Below are positions 36,782 through 40,904 of a DNA stretch of 40,904 nucleotides, piece by piece (the stretch's first letter is position 1; the number at the start of each line of letters is the position of its first letter). Below the pieces are notes generated by a model. That model searched no databases. It was not told the DNA's origin and saw only the letters and a list, made by a program, of their open reading frames with translations. Position numbers and translations under genes: made by a program. Origin of the DNA: Eubacteriales bacterium. Its GTDB lineage: Bacteria > Bacillota > Clostridia > Lachnospirales > Lachnospiraceae. The stretch covers positions 1 to 40,904 of the forward strand of contig JAUNGJ010000027.1 in the NCBI GenBank assembly GCA_030524585.1. Direction: 5' to 3'.

Positions 36782-37660
36782 ATGGCAGCAACAATTAAAA
36801 TACAGAATCTGAATCAATACTACGGAAAAAAACAGGCGCTCAACAGTATAGACCTTATCATCGAGACAGGTATGTTTGGGCTTCTGGGAAGAAACGGAGC
36901 CGGAAAAACCACACTCATGAAGGTACTGGCAACGCTTCTTCCCAAATCGGAAGGCGAGATAGCCGTATGTGGAAAAAACATAGAACATGCGCAGAGCGTG
37001 CGGAAAATTGTAGGGTATCTTCCACAGGACTTTTCTATGTATCCCAATATGACCGTCTATGAAGCTATGGACTATCTCGGCGTTTTATCAGGACTTAGCG
37101 CCAGACAGAGACGGCAGCGGATTCCCAGACTTCTCCAAAAAGTGAATCTCCAGGATGCACAGAGAAAGAAGGTCAAAGCCCTGTCCGGCGGTATGAAACG
37201 AAGACTTGGCATCGCCCAGGCCATTTTGCACAACCCGAAGGTACTAATCGTAGATGAGCCTACGGCCGGATTGGATCCTGAGGAACGGGTGCGGTTCCGC
37301 AATCTGCTGTGCGAGATAGCGGAGGAACGGATCGTAATCCTGTCCACTCATATTGTGGGCGATATTGAAGCGACCTGTGAAAACATCGCCGTACTCGACA
37401 AAGGTTCTATTATTTACCAGGGAACCGTTTCTGATTTAATTGGTCTGGCAGATGGCAAAGTCTACTCTGCCGAAATCAGCAAACGGGAGCTGGAGCTTCT
37501 AAAAAAGAAGTATATCGTCACCAGTATGCTCACCCTTGGAAATAATGTGATGGTGCGGTTTCTTGCAGACACCCAGCCCTTTGCTTCTGCCAGGCTCTGT
37601 GAGCCGGGCGCAGAGGACGCCTACATGTATCTAATGCATACAGTGGGAGGTGAAGTCTGA
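36782..37660 (+). CDS. ABC transporter ATP-binding protein
   Basis: A 292-residue ATPase. Walker A GRNGAGKTT, Q-loop YLPQDFSMYPNMT, signature LSGGMKRRLG, Walker B VLIVDEPTAGLD and the switch His in LSTHIVGD are all present. It is of the drug/peptide exporter (ABC-2) subtype with a C-terminal extension. ATG 36782 is preferred over 36776 because GGAGG lies 8 nt upstream. It powers the two permeases that follow directly. Confidence 0.94.
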   Translation: MAATIKIQNLNQYYGKKQALNSIDLIIETGMFGLLGRNGAGKTTLMKVLATLLPKSEGEIAVCGKNIEHAQSVRKIVGYLPQDFSMYPNMTVYEAMDYLGVLSGLSARQRRQRIPRLLQKVNLQDAQRKKVKALSGGMKRRLGIAQAILHNPKVLIVDEPTAGLDPEERVRFRNLLCEIAEERIVILSTHIVGDIEATCENIAVLDKGSIIYQGTVSDLIGLADGKVYSAEISKRELELLKKKYIVTSMLTLGNNVMVRFLADTQPFASARLCEPGAEDAYMYLMHTVGGEV

Positions 37661-38913
37661 TGTTCGGACAGCTATGGATCAAAGAATGCAAACAGACGGC
37701 CAAAAGCCTGACCTACTGGCTGATTATTCTGGTTCTCATCCTGGACTTTGCCACCCAGCTCGGCGGCATGGAGATCATGCAGAAGCCGAAAGAAGGCCAG
37801 GAGGATTACGGATGGCACACAAGCAATGACAAAGATATTATCATGGAAAGTACCCTTGGGATTTTGGCGGAAGAATATAACCGGGAAAGCTATACTACTT
37901 ATCCCATTGGCTTCTATAAGCAAGTTACCCTGGACGAATCCGAGGATCAAAAGATTGCCGAAATATTAAAAGAAGCCACCGGGCTTGACGGAAGAGCAGA
38001 GATTGATCAGAAAATTGAAGAATGGTACGGCTCCCAGCAGGATGACAGCGGGCAGATGACGGCCCCATTGGCGCTCCAGCCGTCGAAGGGTCTGAGTTAT
38101 GAACGCTTTGAGGAACTGATGGACCAGGCGGACAGTATTCTTGGAGGAGGCTCCAGCTACGGCGCTGCCTATAGAAAAAGCAACGCCCAGATTCCCATGA
38201 CCTATGAAGAAGCTCTGGAAGAATACCATGCGCTCCTTGAAAAAGATAAAATTACCGGAGGCTATGCAAGACTATTTTCCGACTATATGGTCATCTTCCT
38301 TGGTATTCTCCCCGTATTCCTGTCCGTGGCCAGAGGCTTGCGGGACCGGAGAGCCGGGATGCAGGAACTGATCTATACAAGAAAATGCCCGTCGATAGTC
38401 ATCGTTGCAAGCCGGTATTTTGCAATGCTTGTAATGCTGATCCTTCCGGTGCTCATGATTTCTCTGGTTCCCCTCTCACAATGTATGGCTTATGGAAAAG
38501 CAGCCGCATTATCCGTCGATATGCTTGCCTTTGTAAAATACACCTTTGGCTGGCTTGTTCCTACCATTATGGCAGTTCTGGCAGTCGGAATGTTCCTAAC
38601 GGAGCTTACGGATACTGCGCTTGCTGTTCTTCTGCAGGGCGCATGGTGGTTCGTCGGATTGTTTTCCGGATCGCAGGACATCCTCCATGGAGGCCTGTAC
38701 GGCTGGAACCTGATGCCAAGACACAATACGGAACTGAACTGGGCAGGTTACCACAGCGGATTTTCACAGCTTGCCGCCAACCGCATTCTCTATGCCCTGT
38801 CTGCAATAGCGCTGGTGGCTCTGACAGCGTTTGTCTATACGATGAAAAGGAAAGGAAGGTTACAGATTCGTGGAAAAATACTGGCAAATCGAAAAAGCAA
38901 ATCTAAAGCATAA
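37660..38913 (+). CDS. ABC-2 type permease, large subunit
   Basis: A 417-residue membrane protein. One helix at about 17-33, then a large outside loop of about 170 residues rich in charged residues, then five or six helices (for example MVIFLGILPVFLSVA and LVMLILPVLMISLVPL). This is typical of ABC-2 exporters. The ATG overlaps the ATPase stop (TGATG) behind GGGAGG. The cargo is unknown. Confidence 0.88.
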   Translation: MFGQLWIKECKQTAKSLTYWLIILVLILDFATQLGGMEIMQKPKEGQEDYGWHTSNDKDIIMESTLGILAEEYNRESYTTYPIGFYKQVTLDESEDQKIAEILKEATGLDGRAEIDQKIEEWYGSQQDDSGQMTAPLALQPSKGLSYERFEELMDQADSILGGGSSYGAAYRKSNAQIPMTYEEALEEYHALLEKDKITGGYARLFSDYMVIFLGILPVFLSVARGLRDRRAGMQELIYTRKCPSIVIVASRYFAMLVMLILPVLMISLVPLSQCMAYGKAAALSVDMLAFVKYTFGWLVPTIMAVLAVGMFLTELTDTALAVLLQGAWWFVGLFSGSQDILHGGLYGWNLMPRHNTELNWAGYHSGFSQLAANRILYALSAIALVALTAFVYTMKRKGRLQIRGKILANRKSKSKA

Positions 38914-39490
38914 TGTTTTTCTTCACATCCTGGTATGCCTGATCTTGCTCGCCCTGTCTCCGTTCTTGATGGGCGTATCCAACCTGGGTCCCCAGGATAC
39001 GGCAAAAGCCCTGGAAATGTATGTGGCTTTACTTGGAATTGTCCTTCTGACGCCCATATTCCTGCCGGAGCAATCAAAGGATATCCGGGATCTGGTCAAC
39101 GCCAAATACACAAAGAGCGCCTCCGTCTATCTGGTACGCCTGATCGGAAACGGATTGATACTCGCAGTATTCCTGGGATGCTATATCCTTCTGCTTAAGA
39201 ACAGCCACTGTCAGTTCCCTGCCCTCCGCTACTTCCTCGGAACCTATGCGGAAATGCTCTTCTTCGGAAGTTTGGGAATTTTCTGCTACGGGCTCTGCGA
39301 CAATCTGGTCATCGGATATATGATGCCGCTTATGTACTATATTACGGCCATAGGAAGCGGAAGCAAATACTTAAAGATCTTCTATCCATTCTCAATGGTC
39401 ACCGGAAGCTATAAAGAGAAGTTTGTATTATCTGCTGCCGCGGTGATACTAATTGCTACAGGAATTGCGCTGCGATGCAGAAGAAAGTGA
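38870..39490 (+). CDS. Small ABC-2 type membrane subunit
   Basis: A 206-residue membrane protein with about six hydrophobic helices (for example VFLHILVCLILLALSPFLMG and YVALLGIVLLTPIFL). It starts at GTG 38870, 10 nt after GGAAGG, and its first 44 nt overlap the previous permease in another frame. It is probably the second membrane subunit of the exporter. Confidence 0.82.
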   Translation: MEKYWQIEKANLKHNVFLHILVCLILLALSPFLMGVSNLGPQDTAKALEMYVALLGIVLLTPIFLPEQSKDIRDLVNAKYTKSASVYLVRLIGNGLILAVFLGCYILLLKNSHCQFPALRYFLGTYAEMLFFGSLGIFCYGLCDNLVIGYMMPLMYYITAIGSGSKYLKIFYPFSMVTGSYKEKFVLSAAAVILIATGIALRCRRK

Positions 39491-39501
39491 TACGTAAATT
39501 T

Positions 39502-39537
39502 TGCACGTAACCGGGCTGCATTGCAGCCCGAAGTGCA
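39502..39537. terminator. Hairpin between the converging exporter and SRAP genes
   Basis: CGGGCTGC and GCAGCCCG form a strong 8-bp stem with a 3-nt loop (39512-39530); TGCAC and GTGCA flank it as an outer stem. No U-run is seen, so it may work as a barrier to converging transcripts rather than a standard terminator. Confidence 0.5.
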
Positions 39538-39538
39538 C

Positions 39539-40132
39539 TTATTCCTCCGTCATCTTTAACGTAAGCTGCTCGTACTCCTGTTTGCGATGAAGTCCCGGCG
39601 GAATCTTTCGCAGGGCAAATTCCAGAAATGCATCATCATACACCCAGCTTTCCAGTTCATTTTCATCCAGGATCAGCGGCATCCTGTCATGAACCGGACT
39701 CACCGATTCATTTGCCTGTGTTGTAAGGATGATAAAACGTTCCCCCTCTCGGAAATGGCTGTAGAATCCTGCCATATACAGATTCTTTTTCTCTTCCCGC
39801 CTGAAAGTGACCTTATTTTTATCAGAATCCCATTCATAAAAATGCTTTGCCGGAATGATACACCGTCTGTGCAGTACGCTGTCGCGAAAAGTCTTCCTGT
39901 CCAAAACGGTCTCCGCCCGGGCATTAATAAGCAGTCCCTTTTTCTGATACTGGGGAAATCCCCAGTTCATCTCTTCCAGATAAAGCCCCGGATGCTTCCC
40001 GGTCATAACATATCCTGCCTGGGATGGGTGGATATCCCCCTTTTTTCCCCGCCGAAGTCTTACGTCCACATTTCGGACGACATTTTCAAGCTCCCGGAAC
40101 GTCTCGTCATCTATGCAATATCTGCCGCACAT
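39539..40132 (-). CDS. SRAP-family abasic-site protein (HMCES/YedK type)
   Basis: A 197-residue protein that crosslinks to abasic sites in single-stranded DNA through its N-terminal cysteine. The catalytic residues are all in place: Cys2 (MCGRYC), Asn70 (LLINARAET), Glu100 (HFYEW) and His148 (PVHDRMP). The start must be ATG 40132, since Cys2 acts after Met removal. It comes directly after the damaged HD-domain gene. Confidence 0.95.
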   Translation of the reverse strand: MCGRYCIDDETFRELENVVRNVDVRLRRGKKGDIHPSQAGYVMTGKHPGLYLEEMNWGFPQYQKKGLLINARAETVLDRKTFRDSVLHRRCIIPAKHFYEWDSDKNKVTFRREEKKNLYMAGFYSHFREGERFIILTTQANESVSPVHDRMPLILDENELESWVYDDAFLEFALRKIPPGLHRKQEYEQLTLKMTEE

Positions 40133-40541
40133 AAATCAGCTCTCCTCTTCTATGATTTCCGCCATCCGATACCCGTCCATCGGACAATAAGGAATACAGC
40201 GGCTCCCCTGTCTGTCCCTGATATAACAATGTGCGGGCGATTCCAAGAGCGCCGGACACATCTATCTTATCGGCATCAAAGAGAATCTTGGCTTCCAGAC
40301 TTCGGGGAGGGTTGTCCCTTCTGTAACGGTGAGACTGTATACAATCACGTACTTTTTCTGCAAAGGCTTCAGGGAACCGATGAGCAAGCAGGAACTGATA
40401 GGCTTTGTTTCCTCCTACCTCCGCATGGCATAAAGCCGGATTTTCATACTGCTCTTTCCGTCCTATATCATGCGCACTATCGCCGTCCTCCATACATGAC
40501 AGCATATAATTTTCTAATAATAAAAATGTTGATTTATTCAT
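40107..40541 (-). pseudogene. Remnant of an HD-domain phosphohydrolase gene
   Basis: A 144-residue frame. Residues 20-26 read DSAHDIG: the start of the family's first helix (usually continuing R-E-H) is fused straight to the H-D-I-G of the second metal-binding motif. About 40 residues that normally lie between them are absent. The middle part (KAYQFLLAHRF, SLEAKILFDADKIDVSGALGIA) is normal for YpgQ/YedJ-type HD proteins. The C-terminal third is missing, replaced by a tail that runs into the SRAP start in another frame. The first metal ligands are gone, so it should be inactive. It overlaps the DUF1653 gene stop by 4 nt. Confidence 0.7.
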
Positions 40542-40904
40542 AATGCAGCTCCTTTTGCGGTTTCATGTGAAAGGATCACCTTTTCAAATCGATACTTCTG
40601 CTTTATGTCCGGATATTTTCTCCGATCCACCTCACTCATAAACATTGCATATGGTCTTGCAGAAATTTTAAAAGGCGCATACAAGCCCTGATAAACCACC
40701 AACTTTTCTCCCGTTTCCGTATGCTCCGCAAATGCAAGTACCTTATACAAATATTCCGAAGTCTCTTCCGGCACCCACTCTCGTTTGAAATGCTGTACAA
40801 TATCTCCCTCCTGAATCTCTCTCTCAGCAACTGCTTCCTCTGCTGTTTCCTCTGTCTGGAGTCCCACATATTCATCTTTATCAAGCGATACCGGAATCCC
40901 GGTT
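40538..40904 (-). CDS. DUF1653-domain protein (5' end outside window)
   Basis: Contains a complete DUF1653 domain of unknown function (GDIVQHFKREW, then YKVLAFAEHTETGEKLVVYQ, APFKISARPYAMF and DIKQKYRFE). The frame stays open to the right edge (reading ...TGIPVSLDKDEYVGLQTEE...), so the real start is probably outside. A GTG at 40867 is possible but has no good ribosome binding site. Its stop overlaps the HD remnant start (ATGA). Confidence 0.75.
   Translation of the reverse strand, partial: TGIPVSLDKDEYVGLQTEETAEEAVAEREIQEGDIVQHFKREWVPEETSEYLYKVLAFAEHTETGEKLVVYQGLYAPFKISARPYAMFMSEVDRRKYPDIKQKYRFEKVILSHETAKGAAL

Noticed and set aside
40136-40261. A 41-codon minus-strand frame starting MCPALLESPAHCY, with several cysteines, overlapping the HD remnant and ending just before SRAP
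   Set aside because: The cysteine spacing is suggestive, but it overlaps a frame with clear HD-protein homology, no ribosome binding site is evident and I do not recognise it. It may instead be the out-of-frame remains of an old C-terminus.
39587-40543. Plus-strand frame of 318 codons across SRAP and the HD remnant
   Set aside because: It is antisense to SRAP, whose catalytic residues are all intact, and the translation shows no family features.

Overview
The window looks like a chromosomal segment of an anaerobic, low-to-moderate GC member of the Clostridia, most likely a Lachnospiraceae gut bacterium. This is inferred from gene content and order: a murE-priA-def-fmt-rsmB-rlmN-PP2C-prkC-rsgA-rpe-thiN block, AGGAGG-type ribosome binding sites, a PASTA kinase and ferredoxin-rich oxidoreductases. 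No species can be named from sequence alone. No rRNA, tRNA, CRISPR array, phage or insertion sequence was recognised. Almost everything up to 33.7 kb is on the minus strand, except a TetR gene and pepT. A plus-strand block then runs to 39.5 kb, and the right edge is minus again.

Region 1 (1-3300): a nitrogenase-like locus. A small component-1-like protein, a larger component-1-like protein and a complete NifH-like ATPase form one tight operon. A MarR-family regulator follows, then the first codons of another gene that runs off the left edge. Three promoters (in front of the operon, in front of marR and in front of the edge gene) carry the same GGTAC-centred motif fused to the -35 box. Two of them have a second copy just downstream of the start of transcription. 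This reads as a MarR regulon around a nitrogenase-like enzyme of unknown substrate, and it is the best candidate here for an undescribed system.

Region 2 (3330-16726): a housekeeping superoperon for peptidoglycan precursor synthesis (murE), replication restart (priA), N-terminal formyl-Met metabolism (def, fmt), rRNA methylation (rsmB, rlmN), Ser/Thr phospho-signalling (PP2C phosphatase and PrkC), ribosome assembly (rsgA) and small-metabolite enzymes (rpe, thiN). It ends in a clear terminator.

Region 3 (16827-21536): a large FeS/flavin oxidoreductase with hypA and hypB, divergent from a TetR regulator. A palindrome lies inside the shared promoter.

Region 4 (21556-25728): an ATP-grasp ligase, an Asp/Glu-type racemase and a MurE paralogue that has lost the DNPR motif, followed by a lipoprotein. 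This looks like an amino-acid-ligation pathway on a cell-wall-like or peptide substrate.

Region 5 (25852-33762): pepT, a YitT membrane protein, clpB-dinB with an HrcA/CIRCE-type promoter, and a siroheme sulfite/nitrite reductase.

Region 6 (33883-39490): a DUF2935 protein, then a two-component system and a three-gene ABC-2 exporter. The regulator promoter and the exporter promoter share one promoter element.

Region 7 (39539-40904): an SRAP (HMCES/YedK) protein, an HD-phosphohydrolase gene that appears broken by an internal deletion, and a DUF1653 gene cut by the window edge.
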